21,376 nucleotides of DNA, taken from the NCBI GenBank assembly GCA_964342485.1, contig CAYFFO010000033.1, positions 1 to 21,376 of the forward strand, read 5' to 3'. A model generated the notes under the pieces. It was not told the origin of the DNA. It saw nothing but the letters and a program-made list of their open reading frames with translations, and did no database searches. Positions 15,145-21,376 of the stretch are shown one piece after another (position 1 is the first letter of the stretch; each line of letters starts with the position of its first letter). Made by a program: the position numbers and the translations under genes. This DNA comes from CAYFFO01 sp964342485 (lineage in GTDB: Bacteria > Chloroflexota > Dehalococcoidia > Lucifugimonadales > CAJWER01).

Positions 15145-15552
15145 GCACCTGCTGGGGTTTATTTTGCCGGTCTTGCATTCAGCTTAAGAGATTTACTCCA
15201 TGAGAATGGAGGTAGATGGTGGATTTTATCTGCGATACTGGCTGGAGCTTTGTTATCGGCCCTACTTTCAGATGCAGCTCGGATTGCTTTGGCCTCAGGG
15301 ACTGCTTTCTTGTTGTCGGAAATATCTGATTGGTTGGTATATACACCATTGAGACGTAAAGGATGGACTATAGCTGTCATTTGTAGCAATTTTGTTGGAC
15401 TGATTATAGATTCAGCAGTGTTTTTATGGTTAGCTTTCGGCTCTGTACAATTTATAGAAGGACAAATTATAGGGAAGCTTTATATGACTGCATTGGCTGT
15501 TGGATTAGTCTTGTTTTTTCGAAAACTTCCCAAAATTTTTCAGAGGATTTAA
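15145..15552 (+). CDS. VUT-family membrane transporter, C-terminal fragment
   Basis: The last 135 residues of an integral membrane protein whose start lies in the gap. AGVYFAGLAFSLRDLL, the GTAFLLSEISDWLVYTPLRRK segment with its acidic residues inside a membrane helix, and IDSAVFLWLAFG match the VUT family. This family includes the queuosine-precursor transporter YhhQ and putative vitamin transporters. At least four hydrophobic segments are visible. Family members are about 150-230 residues, so probably only 20-90 residues are missing. Substrate is not determinable here. It converges on the enolase-superfamily gene; the 43 bp between them include a small AATCT/AGATT hairpin that is too weak to call a terminator. 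Confidence 0.78.
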   Translation, partial: APAGVYFAGLAFSLRDLLHENGGRWWILSAILAGALLSALLSDAARIALASGTAFLLSEISDWLVYTPLRRKGWTIAVICSNFVGLIIDSAVFLWLAFGSVQFIEGQIIGKLYMTALAVGLVLFFRKLPKIFQRI

Positions 15553-15595
15553 TTTGATTCTAATCTTTGGGAGATTTTGATCAGTCCTTCGATTC

Positions 15596-16792
15596 CTAAA
15601 ATAAATCACCCCAGTTTGAAGAACCTGTCCATGGGTGTTCCAAGGCAACCTCTTCGTTAAGGTCTGTTCCCCAACCCAAACTATTTGGAATGATCATATA
15701 TCCGTCGATAATTTGAGGGATTTCTGTTGTGAGATTGTCCTTCCATGGGACATCGTCAACATCTGTTTCCATAATTCGAACGTTAGGAAGCACACCGCAT
15801 AGACTTGCACTAATAAAGCTTGAGAGGTGGCTATAATAATTGTGAGGAGCAATATTAAATTGATAACTTTCAGCTAGGTCACCTATTTTTTTAGATTGGC
15901 TAAACCCATTCCACGGAATGTCTATCATAAAAATATCTGCGACTCGGTTTTCAAAATATGGTAAATACTCACGCATATAAAATAGATTTTCTCCGGTACA
16001 AATTGATGTGTGCGATGATTCCTTTATTTCCAGGATACCCAAGTGGTCATACATGTCTACTTCTAGCCACAATAGATCAAATGGCTCAACTATCTTTGCT
16101 ATCCGTTTAGCTGCCTCGGGTTTGAAATTGAAATTAAGGTCCAAGTTTATATCTATGTTAGGCCCAACTGCATCTCGAAAAGTTCCTATTAAGGTTTCAA
16201 CATGTTGAAGAAGTTGATTAGATGCTATCTGGTCAGTGGAACCAGGTCCTAATCCGAACCCGTCAAAAAACACTTTCGCAGGTTTTCCAGGTATGACTAA
16301 ATTAGTTTTTAAAGCCGTGTATCCTTTATCTACTACTTCTTTACCTAGATCGTATATATCTGACATAGTTTCCATCGGTCCTGTTTTTAGTTGATCTGAG
16401 TAACGTGCACGAGTTGTTCCACAGTGTGACCAATAGGTTCGTATTTTTTCCCTTATAGGTCCTCCGAATAGTTCTGTAACAGATATACCAAGAGATTTTG
16501 CTTTTATATCAATTAGAGCGAGCTCAATGCCAGCAATTGCTTTGCTGGATATACCACCAGGGCTTTGGCGAGTATTTCTTATCATATCCCAGAATCTAAG
16601 TTCATAAGGCGTTGGATCCTGTCCTATTAAAATAGTTTTCAGGTCTTTAATTGTTCCTACTATCCCGTGTGGGGAACGACTATCGGAGCATTCCCCATAC
16701 CCCGTAATTCCATCGTCTGTTTGAATCTTTACGAAAATCCATGGTCGCCATCCTCCGTCTACAACAAAGGTGTCTATAGTAGTTATCTGCAT
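15596..16792 (-). CDS. Enolase-superfamily (mandelate racemase/muconate lactonizing) enzyme
   Basis: A 398-residue enzyme with the N-terminal capping domain (1-120, GYGECSD) and a TIM barrel. Metal ligands are at expected places: D218 in INLDLNFNF, E244 in LWLEVDMYD, and E268 in CTGENL. The general base/acid histidine is H317 in NIAPHNYYSH, paired with D291 in MIDIPWNG. The second-strand KxK motif of mandelate racemases reads K162-T-N164, so the second lysine is replaced by Asn. That makes a dehydratase or other reaction relying on H317 more likely than a racemase. Sugar-acid dehydratase is a reasonable guess, not a demonstration. GGAG lies seven bases before the ATG. It is divergent from the acetamidase-like gene, with a 74-bp shared upstream region. 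Confidence 0.85.
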   Translation of the reverse strand: MQITTIDTFVVDGGWRPWIFVKIQTDDGITGYGECSDSRSPHGIVGTIKDLKTILIGQDPTPYELRFWDMIRNTRQSPGGISSKAIAGIELALIDIKAKSLGISVTELFGGPIREKIRTYWSHCGTTRARYSDQLKTGPMETMSDIYDLGKEVVDKGYTALKTNLVIPGKPAKVFFDGFGLGPGSTDQIASNQLLQHVETLIGTFRDAVGPNIDINLDLNFNFKPEAAKRIAKIVEPFDLLWLEVDMYDHLGILEIKESSHTSICTGENLFYMREYLPYFENRVADIFMIDIPWNGFSQSKKIGDLAESYQFNIAPHNYYSHLSSFISASLCGVLPNVRIMETDVDDVPWKDNLTTEIPQIIDGYMIIPNSLGWGTDLNEEVALEHPWTGSSNWGDLF

Positions 16793-16814
16793 ATGATATC
16801 TCCAGTAATATGGA

Positions 16815-16823
16815 TGTTATGAT
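16815..16823 (+). promoter_or_regulatory. Extended -10 promoter TGTTATGAT for the first acetamidase-like gene
   Basis: TG at 16815-16816 and TATGAT at 16818-16823 (five of six) lie about 44 bases before the ATG at 16867. No clear -35. It sits in the divergent region shared with the enolase-superfamily gene. Confidence 0.4.
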
Positions 16824-16866
16824 ACAACCTTAAATCAGTTTTAGAAATCGAGGATATTAATTACTA

Positions 16867-17649
16867 ATGCAAACCATTAAAAATATATCTGGAAACTATT
16901 CTTATGTTATAGGCCCATATTCAGATCCCGTTGCTTCAGTTTTGCCAGATGAAACATTTATAGTCGAAACGCTGGATGCATTTGAAAATAAAATCGATTC
17001 TCCAAATGTTGATATTACAAAATTAATTGAATTGCCCTACGTTAATCCTCTTACTGGTCCGATTTTTATAGAAGGTGCTGAGAAAGGCGATACTCTGTCG
17101 GTAACTATAAATTCTATAGAATTGACCAGAGATTATGCTGTAAGTGCTTTAATTCCGGAATTTGGGGGTCTGTGTAGTACTCTATTTACCCGGAGTCTTC
17201 AGGATCCATTACCCCCGCGAGTAATGCTCCATCCCATTACTGGCGACGAGATGATTTTTTCTGAAGATTTGGCAATACCTAATATAAAGTGCGAGCCATT
17301 TTATGGAACTATTGGGACTGCTCCTGAATTGGAGGCAATCACTTCATTGTCTCCTGGAGTNNNNNNNNNNNNNNNNNNNNNNNNNNNNNNNNNNNNNNNN
17401 NNNNNNNNNNNNNNNNNNNNNNNNNNNNNNNNNNNNNNNNNNNNNNNNNNNNNNNNNNNNCCAATGGAAGATGCTGCCAGAATAGCTTTCTACGAGTTAG
17501 TAATTTGGTTAGTTGATGAATTCGGTTTTGAAAAACTGACTGCATATCAATTATGTTCACAGATAGCAAAAGTTCGTGTAGCTAATATGGTAGACATTCT
17601 ATATTCTGTTGTTGCTAAGTTTCCGAAGAATTACCTTCTAAATTTATAA
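16867..17649 (+). CDS. Acetamidase/formamidase family protein (interrupted by gap)
   Basis: An FmdA/AmdA-type amide hydrolase, possibly acting on small amides to release ammonia. 164 residues precede the gap: IGPYSDPVASVLPDETFIVET, TGPIFIEGAEKGDTLSV, and FYGTIGTAPELEAITSLSPG are family landmarks. 63 residues follow the gap, starting PMEDAARIAFYELVIWLVDE, which is the typical C-terminal helix. The conserved centre with GDxHAxQGDGE is missing. Comparison with the intact homologue at 20459-21364 suggests about 83 residues are lost, so the 100 N is too short. ATG start with GAGG about 13 bases upstream. Both halves clearly belong to one gene. The exact substrate is unknown; the residues that would help are in the gap. 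Confidence 0.82.
   Translation: MQTIKNISGNYSYVIGPYSDPVASVLPDETFIVETLDAFENKIDSPNVDITKLIELPYVNPLTGPIFIEGAEKGDTLSVTINSIELTRDYAVSALIPEFGGLCSTLFTRSLQDPLPPRVMLHPITGDEMIFSEDLAIPNIKCEPFYGTIGTAPELEAITSLSPGXXXXXXXXXXXXXXXXXXXXXXXXXXXXXXXXXXPMEDAARIAFYELVIWLVDEFGFEKLTAYQLCSQIAKVRVANMVDILYSVVAKFPKNYLLNL
17361..17460. other. Scaffold gap (100 N) inside an acetamidase-like gene
   Basis: Exactly 100 N. The intact paralogue implies about 250 bases should be here, so the gap size is a placeholder and downstream coordinates are nominal. Confidence 0.95.
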
Positions 17650-17656
17650 TAACCTG

Positions 17657-17686
17657 TTGACACATGTTAGTGGGTACACATAGACT
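17657..17686 (+). promoter_or_regulatory. Candidate promoter for the Gfo/Idh oxidoreductase
   Basis: A consensus -35 TTGACA (17657-17662), an 18-bp spacer, and a weak -10 TAGACT (17681-17686, four of six). Start near 17693 would give a leader of about 35 bases before the ATG at 17728. Confidence 0.4.
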
Positions 17687-17727
17687 TGCCGGGAAATATT
17701 ACTTAAGCAACATGATTAAGGAACAAA

Positions 17728-18813
17728 ATGAAAAAATATCGCGTAGTGATCGTCGGTCTTGGTAGAGCAGGTAGTACTCTTGATGAGGAGATGAATGATG
17801 GCCTACCGCATTCAATAGCTGGAGCTTGTGCGGCTAGTGACCGCTTAGAATGTGTTGCAGGTTCTGATATAGATTCTTCAAGAATCGACGATTTTAAGAG
17901 TCGTTGGGGTATCAACTCCACTTATAAGAATTATAAAGAGATGATAGAAAATGAAAACCCAGATATTGTTGCAGTTTGTACCACTGCTACTGGGTTGGCT
18001 AAACCGGCTAGGGAAGCTCCTTCACGCGATTATACTGAAGACTCACATGCAGAAGTATCAGTTTTTGCAGCTTCTTACGGCATACCAATGGTATATTCTG
18101 AAAAAGCTATGGCATGTTCTATGGTTAAAGCAGACGAGGTGAAACAGGCTTGCAACCAACATGGAACTGTATTTAATACTGGGGTACTCAGGCGTTTTAG
18201 TGCACCATTTCAACTTAGTCGAAAACTTATAGTTGATGGGGAGATTGGAGACCCAGTTGCTACTGTTCATTATGCGTCCTCCGATTTATTACATGGGCAT
18301 ATTCATTCAATAGATACCCAGTCTTATTTGGTCGGAGATCCAGGTGTTAAAGAGATTCGTGGAGAACTAATCCCACGTAACTTACTGATTGAGGATAATA
18401 GACTGGATTCTGATCCAAAATCAACTTATCAGCTTGTATTCAATAATGGTGTTACTGGTTGGACAGTTCCTTTTGGGGGATGGGAATTTGAAGTGCTAGG
18501 CACAGAAGGTTCTATTAGGATTGAAAGTAGTTCCAGACAAGTCGCTCTTCGTAAATCTTCTGGGAAAGGTAGTGGTAGATCAAAATGGGAACCAATAGAC
18601 TTGCCAGAAATTCAAACTGGACAGGGACCGGTAGTGAATGTCTTGGAAGATCTAGTAAGTGCTTATGAATCTGGTAGACCTTCACTTGGCAATATTGATA
18701 TTACGCATCATATAACTGAAGCCTGTTTGGCAGTCGCAGAAAGTCATAGAAGGGGAGGTGAGTGGGTGTCTCTGCCAATTACAAACAGGGATTTATACGT
18801 ATTTCACGTGTAA
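17728..18813 (+). CDS. Gfo/Idh/MocA-family NAD(P)-dependent oxidoreductase
   Basis: A 361-residue oxidoreductase, typically acting on sugars, inositols or other polyols. The N-terminal Rossmann domain has VVIVGLGRAG (motif at 10-15), an acidic residue after the second strand (GSDID), and the DIVAVCTTAT strand. YSEKAMACS (123-131) corresponds to the family EKP motif, keeping the lysine but with Ala for Pro. The C-terminal alpha/beta domain includes GVLRRFSAPFQ, the substrate-side stretch HYASSDLLHGHIHSID and FEVLGTEGSIRIESS, typical of the Gfo sheet. An insertion around residues 94-107 (AREAPSRDYTEDSH) precedes the normal helix. AAGGA lies five bases before the ATG. Substrate not predictable. 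Confidence 0.88.
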   Translation: MKKYRVVIVGLGRAGSTLDEEMNDGLPHSIAGACAASDRLECVAGSDIDSSRIDDFKSRWGINSTYKNYKEMIENENPDIVAVCTTATGLAKPAREAPSRDYTEDSHAEVSVFAASYGIPMVYSEKAMACSMVKADEVKQACNQHGTVFNTGVLRRFSAPFQLSRKLIVDGEIGDPVATVHYASSDLLHGHIHSIDTQSYLVGDPGVKEIRGELIPRNLLIEDNRLDSDPKSTYQLVFNNGVTGWTVPFGGWEFEVLGTEGSIRIESSSRQVALRKSSGKGSGRSKWEPIDLPEIQTGQGPVVNVLEDLVSAYESGRPSLGNIDITHHITEACLAVAESHRRGGEWVSLPITNRDLYVFHV

Positions 18814-18825
18814 TAATACGACTAC

Positions 18826-18849
18826 CTGAAATGCTAATTTGGATTTCAG
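18826..18849. terminator. Perfect 7-bp inverted repeat between convergent genes
   Basis: CTGAAAT and ATTTCAG flank a 10-base loop between the 3' ends of the Gfo/Idh gene and the amidase. The position fits a shared bidirectional terminator, but neither side has a T-run, so an intrinsic terminator is not established. Confidence 0.3.
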
Positions 18850-18856
18850 ATACAAC

Positions 18857-20296
18857 TCATGAGAATTTAAAATTAGGGAGTTTGTTACTCCATGGTCTTG
18901 CTTCCTCCAATTGATATGCAAGACGAAATAATGTTGATTCGCTGTTGTGTCGGCCTATAAAATGGCTACCGATCGGTAAATTTGATTCGTTCCAATGTAA
19001 TGGGATTGACATCGCTGGCTGTCCAGTGGCATTTGCGATATATGTATAGGGTGAAAAATTGGCCATTCTCCTTCTTAATTTGAATGGATCTCCTGAATCG
19101 AAATCAAAAGTGCCCAATTTTACTGGAGATTGTCCTAATGTTGGAGTGAGCCAAACGTCGTAGTCAACAAAAAACTTAGCGATATTACGGGTTATTTTCT
19201 GCATGTCTTCAATGGCTAATAAATATTCTGGCGCACTAATTTGACTAGCTTTTTCTTGGTATGCCCATACGAATGGCTCGAATTGGCTCTTTTCGGGTTC
19301 TTTTTTGAGTCTCCTGGCCCACGATTGGATTGTCCAGGCAGTTCCTACTCCTAGTGCTTTGGTAGCTGATAACCACATTAATTCAGCGTCGAATTTTGGC
19401 GAAGCCTCAACGACGTGGTGTCCTAGATCTTCGCAAAGTTGGGCAGTTCGTTCCACAGCTAAGATACAATCTTTATCTATTTCAGTGCCTAACGGCGTTG
19501 TTTTAGTGAATCCAATACGGATAGGAGTAGGTTTTGAGTATATTTCGGATGCAAAAGGTGTAGATTGAGGCAAAGCAGTGTAGGGATCGCCAATACTTTG
19601 CCCAGACGTTACGTCTAAAAGTGTAGCACTGTCTCTGACTGATCTTGTAAGAGCGTGTTCAGAAACCATCCCACTGAATAAGTCTCCAAAATGTGGGCCA
19701 AGTGGATTACGCCCTCTCGATGGCCTAAGGCCAAAAACACCACAGCATGCAGCTGGAATCCTTATTGACCCTCCTGCATCATTTCCATGAGCCATTGCTA
19801 CAGTACGGGATGCCACTGCAGTTGCTGAACCTCCACTTGAGCCACCAGGAGTCCGTGTCAAATCCCATGGATTATGTGTGGCACCAAATCGTAAAGGCTC
19901 TGTTGTAACACCTATTGCCATTTCAGGTGTATTTGTTTTTCCAACTATAATTAATCCCGACATTTTATATCGTTTTACAAGTTCACTGTCATCATCAGAT
20001 ACATAATCTCCAAGGAAATAACTACTGTTAGTAGTCCTGATTCCTTTTATTTCAGCTAAAAAATCTTTAATAAGAAAAGGTACACCACTAAAAGGTCCAG
20101 ATAGGGTCTTGGATGAAGCTGCCTCTAGAGCCTGGTCATACATTTTTGTTGTTACAAAATTCAGATCAGGATTCAATGTCTCGATTTTTTCTATCACTGA
20201 TTCAACCAGTTCCCTGGAATGAATTTTTCTATCTTTGATAAGCTGGGATTGGGAGGTAGCGTCCTGGTTCAAAACTTCATCGAATTGTGTTGTCAT
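18857..20296 (-). CDS. Amidase signature family enzyme
   Basis: A 479-residue amide hydrolase with the Ser-cisSer-Lys triad. The lysine is K77 in GVPFLIKDF. The glycine/serine loop TPGGSSGGSATAVA provides the cis-serine S153. The nucleophile is S177 in NDAGGSIRIPAACCGVFGLRPS. The family's KTNTPEMA and THNPWDLTRT stretches are also in place, and the length is normal. It could hydrolyse aryl or alkyl amides or carbamates. A GatA role in tRNA amidation is unlikely: gatB and gatC are absent, and the sequence looks like the catabolic branch (6-aminohexanoate hydrolase/amidase-like). AAAGG lies about seven bases before the ATG. It is divergent from the second acetamidase-like gene, which suggests shared amide metabolism. 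Confidence 0.9.
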   Translation of the reverse strand: MTTQFDEVLNQDATSQSQLIKDRKIHSRELVESVIEKIETLNPDLNFVTTKMYDQALEAASSKTLSGPFSGVPFLIKDFLAEIKGIRTTNSSYFLGDYVSDDDSELVKRYKMSGLIIVGKTNTPEMAIGVTTEPLRFGATHNPWDLTRTPGGSSGGSATAVASRTVAMAHGNDAGGSIRIPAACCGVFGLRPSRGRNPLGPHFGDLFSGMVSEHALTRSVRDSATLLDVTSGQSIGDPYTALPQSTPFASEIYSKPTPIRIGFTKTTPLGTEIDKDCILAVERTAQLCEDLGHHVVEASPKFDAELMWLSATKALGVGTAWTIQSWARRLKKEPEKSQFEPFVWAYQEKASQISAPEYLLAIEDMQKITRNIAKFFVDYDVWLTPTLGQSPVKLGTFDFDSGDPFKLRRRMANFSPYTYIANATGQPAMSIPLHWNESNLPIGSHFIGRHNSESTLFRLAYQLEEARPWSNKLPNFKFS

Positions 20297-20330
20297 GGAA
20301 CGGCCTTTCTATCTTAATAATCAATGATTA

Positions 20331-20359
20331 ATGTTATGGTATTTGGAAACAATTGCCAA
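20331..20359 (-). promoter_or_regulatory. Candidate promoter for the amidase gene
   Basis: On the minus strand, TTGGCA (20359-20354), a 17-bp spacer and TAACAT (20336-20331). The -35 matches five of six and the -10 four of six. It would start transcription near 20324, about 28 bases before the ATG. Confidence 0.4.
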
Positions 20360-20374
20360 CGACACAGGGTGATT

Positions 20375-20403
20375 TTTACTAATTTGCTTTTTGATATTAG
20401 AAT
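20375..20403 (+). promoter_or_regulatory. Candidate promoter for the second acetamidase-like gene
   Basis: TTTACT (20375-20380, four of six), a 17-bp spacer, and TAGAAT (20398-20403, five of six). Start near 20410 precedes the chosen ATG at 20459. It also argues against the far upstream in-frame ATG at 20324, which would lie before this promoter. Confidence 0.4.
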
Positions 20404-20445
20404 TACTGTAACAGCAATTATTAGCAAGGGTAAATTCCCGATTTT

Positions 20446-20450
20446 AAGGA
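20446..20450 (+). promoter_or_regulatory. Ribosome binding site AAGGA setting the start at 20459
   Basis: AAGGA lies eight bases before the ATG at 20459. The family N-terminus begins shortly after this codon, so the upstream in-frame extension from 20324 is not coding. Confidence 0.6.
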
Positions 20451-20458
20451 TGATAAAA

Positions 20459-21364
20459 ATGAAACGAGCCAACAATGATGCTTTGTATTTTGAGACGGGA
20501 CCGGACAATAAACCTACACTCCATGTTGAAGCAGGTGAAGAATTTGAAGTAAGAACACAGATTAACAGAGGTCCTTGGATAGATGGCAGGCCGGATGAAA
20601 ATGAATTGAGAGAGACTTTGAGAGGCGGGAATCCTTCTAGTGGATGTATATACATTGAAGGTGCTGAGCCTGGACAGATGTTAACTGTACATATCGGTAA
20701 AATTTCAGTAGATCCGGTAGGGTTCACCCGATTTAAAGGCTCTAATGGTGCTATGCCAGCCTGGTTAGGCGGGAGTGGCGTAGGTTCTCATAGTAAAATA
20801 GTAGAAATAAAAGATGGTTTCATAAAATGGAATGACAGACTTGATATACCAATTAAACCAATGATTGGGTTTGTAGGAGTTTCCCCAGAATTTACTCGTT
20901 GGCATAACGGATGGTGTGGGGAATGGGGAGGCAATTTCGACATACCTGAGATAACCTCAGGAGCATCGGTTCAATTAAAGGTTAATGTACCAGGAGCTTT
21001 ACTTCATATAGGCGATATGCATGCCAGACAGGGTGATGGAGAAATATGTGGTGCAGGCGGTATAGAAGCTGGTGGGATCGTTAGAATACGTTGTGAACTA
21101 TCTGATGCTCCTAAGTCTATGAACTGGCCAAGGATTACTGATAAACAATATATAATGACAACCGGACAGGCACGTCCTGCAGAAGACTCATTCAGGATTG
21201 CTTTATCTGAAATGGTGCTCTGGCTTGAAGAAGAGTTTAAATTGACCAGAGGTGAAGCTTACCTGTTTTTGGGACAGGTCCTTGAAGCTCGTTGCACTCA
21301 ATTTGTTAATCCTACTTTTTCTTATGTTGCTAAGGTAGACAAACAATTTTTATATAAAAACTAA
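20459..21364 (+). CDS. Acetamidase/formamidase family protein (intact)
   Basis: A 301-residue FmdA/AmdA-family amide hydrolase, complete in the window. Landmarks in order: FETGPDNKPTLHVEAGEEFEV near the N-terminus, SGCIYIEGAEPGQMLTV (61-77), GFVGVSPE (137-144), GEWGGNFDIPEI (154-165), and the conserved core HIGDMHARQGDGEICG (183-198). The C-terminal RPAEDSFRIAL (239-249) leads into the closing helices. The family hydrolyses formamide, acetamide or related amides to acid and ammonia; the substrate is not settled by sequence. The paralogue at 16867 is quite different in sequence, so this is not a recent duplication. The flanking divergent amidase suggests an amide-degrading module. The upstream extension (20324-20458) is rejected on promoter and ribosome-site position. 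Confidence 0.9.
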   Translation: MKRANNDALYFETGPDNKPTLHVEAGEEFEVRTQINRGPWIDGRPDENELRETLRGGNPSSGCIYIEGAEPGQMLTVHIGKISVDPVGFTRFKGSNGAMPAWLGGSGVGSHSKIVEIKDGFIKWNDRLDIPIKPMIGFVGVSPEFTRWHNGWCGEWGGNFDIPEITSGASVQLKVNVPGALLHIGDMHARQGDGEICGAGGIEAGGIVRIRCELSDAPKSMNWPRITDKQYIMTTGQARPAEDSFRIALSEMVLWLEEEFKLTRGEAYLFLGQVLEARCTQFVNPTFSYVAKVDKQFLYKN

Positions 21365-21376
21365 GATTTTTAACAA

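Noticed and set aside
14095..15552. Single 485-residue protein combining recombinase and membrane domains
   Set aside because: It reads through 100 N of unknown sequence; the two sides belong to unrelated families and only share frame by the placeholder length.
15562..15576. Hairpin AATCT-TTGGG-AGATT as a terminator between the VUT and enolase-superfamily genes
   Set aside because: Only five AT-rich base pairs and a T-run too short to be convincing.
18857..20296. GatA subunit of the tRNA amidotransferase
   Set aside because: No gatB or gatC nearby, and the context is other catabolic amide hydrolases; amidase-signature enzyme is the safer call.
20324..20458. N-terminal extension of the second acetamidase-like protein
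   Set aside because: Upstream of the candidate promoter and of the AAGGA ribosome site, and the family N-terminus begins at about 20459.
20314..20727. Minus-strand frame of 137 residues at the start of the second acetamidase-like gene
   Set aside because: Overlaps the conserved N-terminus of the acetamidase-like gene and has a low-complexity Ser/Pro-rich translation with no family resemblance.

Overview
This is an AT-rich bacterial scaffold fragment with densely packed protein-coding genes on both strands. It has 18 intact or nearly intact genes, two genes cut by a 100-N scaffold gap and one cut by the left window edge. I found no rRNA, tRNA, CRISPR array or insertion sequence, and no gene-free stretch longer than about 230 bp. 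Gene content suggests a free-living heterotroph of the Chloroflexota (SAR202 / marine Dehalococcoidia type): an enolase-superfamily enzyme, two acetamidase/formamidase homologues, an amidase, a Gfo/Idh oxidoreductase, an amidohydrolase, an SDR, and System I cytochrome c maturation genes. The taxonomic call is an inference from family repertoire only; there is no marker RNA.

Left part (1-4,710): a minus-strand run ccmH-ccmF (ATGA overlap) leads into the start of an SDR dehydrogenase that runs off the window. Divergent from ccmH is a P-loop/DRTGG-domain ATPase, which converges on nadX (L-aspartate dehydrogenase).

Central metabolism (4,862-8,385, plus strand): speD and an aminopropyltransferase form a polyamine operon. 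They are followed by a short-form 6-phosphogluconate dehydrogenase, then a metal-dependent amidohydrolase paired with a small ABM-fold protein behind a clear TTGACA-17-TAGAAT promoter.

Minus-strand operon (8,418-13,149): pyruvate kinase, then a 730-residue cysteinyl-tRNA synthetase with a family-2 glycosyltransferase domain fused to its C-terminus, then a seven-Asp-box beta-propeller exported protein. The fusion is the most striking gene here.

Plus strand (13,380-15,552): a coiled-coil C4 zinc-ribbon protein is followed 10 bp later by a serine-recombinase-like protein whose catalytic serine and arginines are replaced. A 100-N gap then separates it from the 3' end of a VUT-family membrane transporter. 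An apparent single reading frame across that gap is an artefact.

Right part (15,596-21,364): a catabolic-looking island of enolase-superfamily enzyme, acetamidase/formamidase family protein (interrupted by a second 100-N gap), Gfo/Idh/MocA oxidoreductase, amidase-signature enzyme and a second acetamidase/formamidase family protein. Orientations alternate and each gene appears to have its own promoter.

Several promoters are extended -10 elements (TGnTATAAT-like) without a good -35. Several starts are TTG or GTG and were placed by Shine-Dalgarno position.
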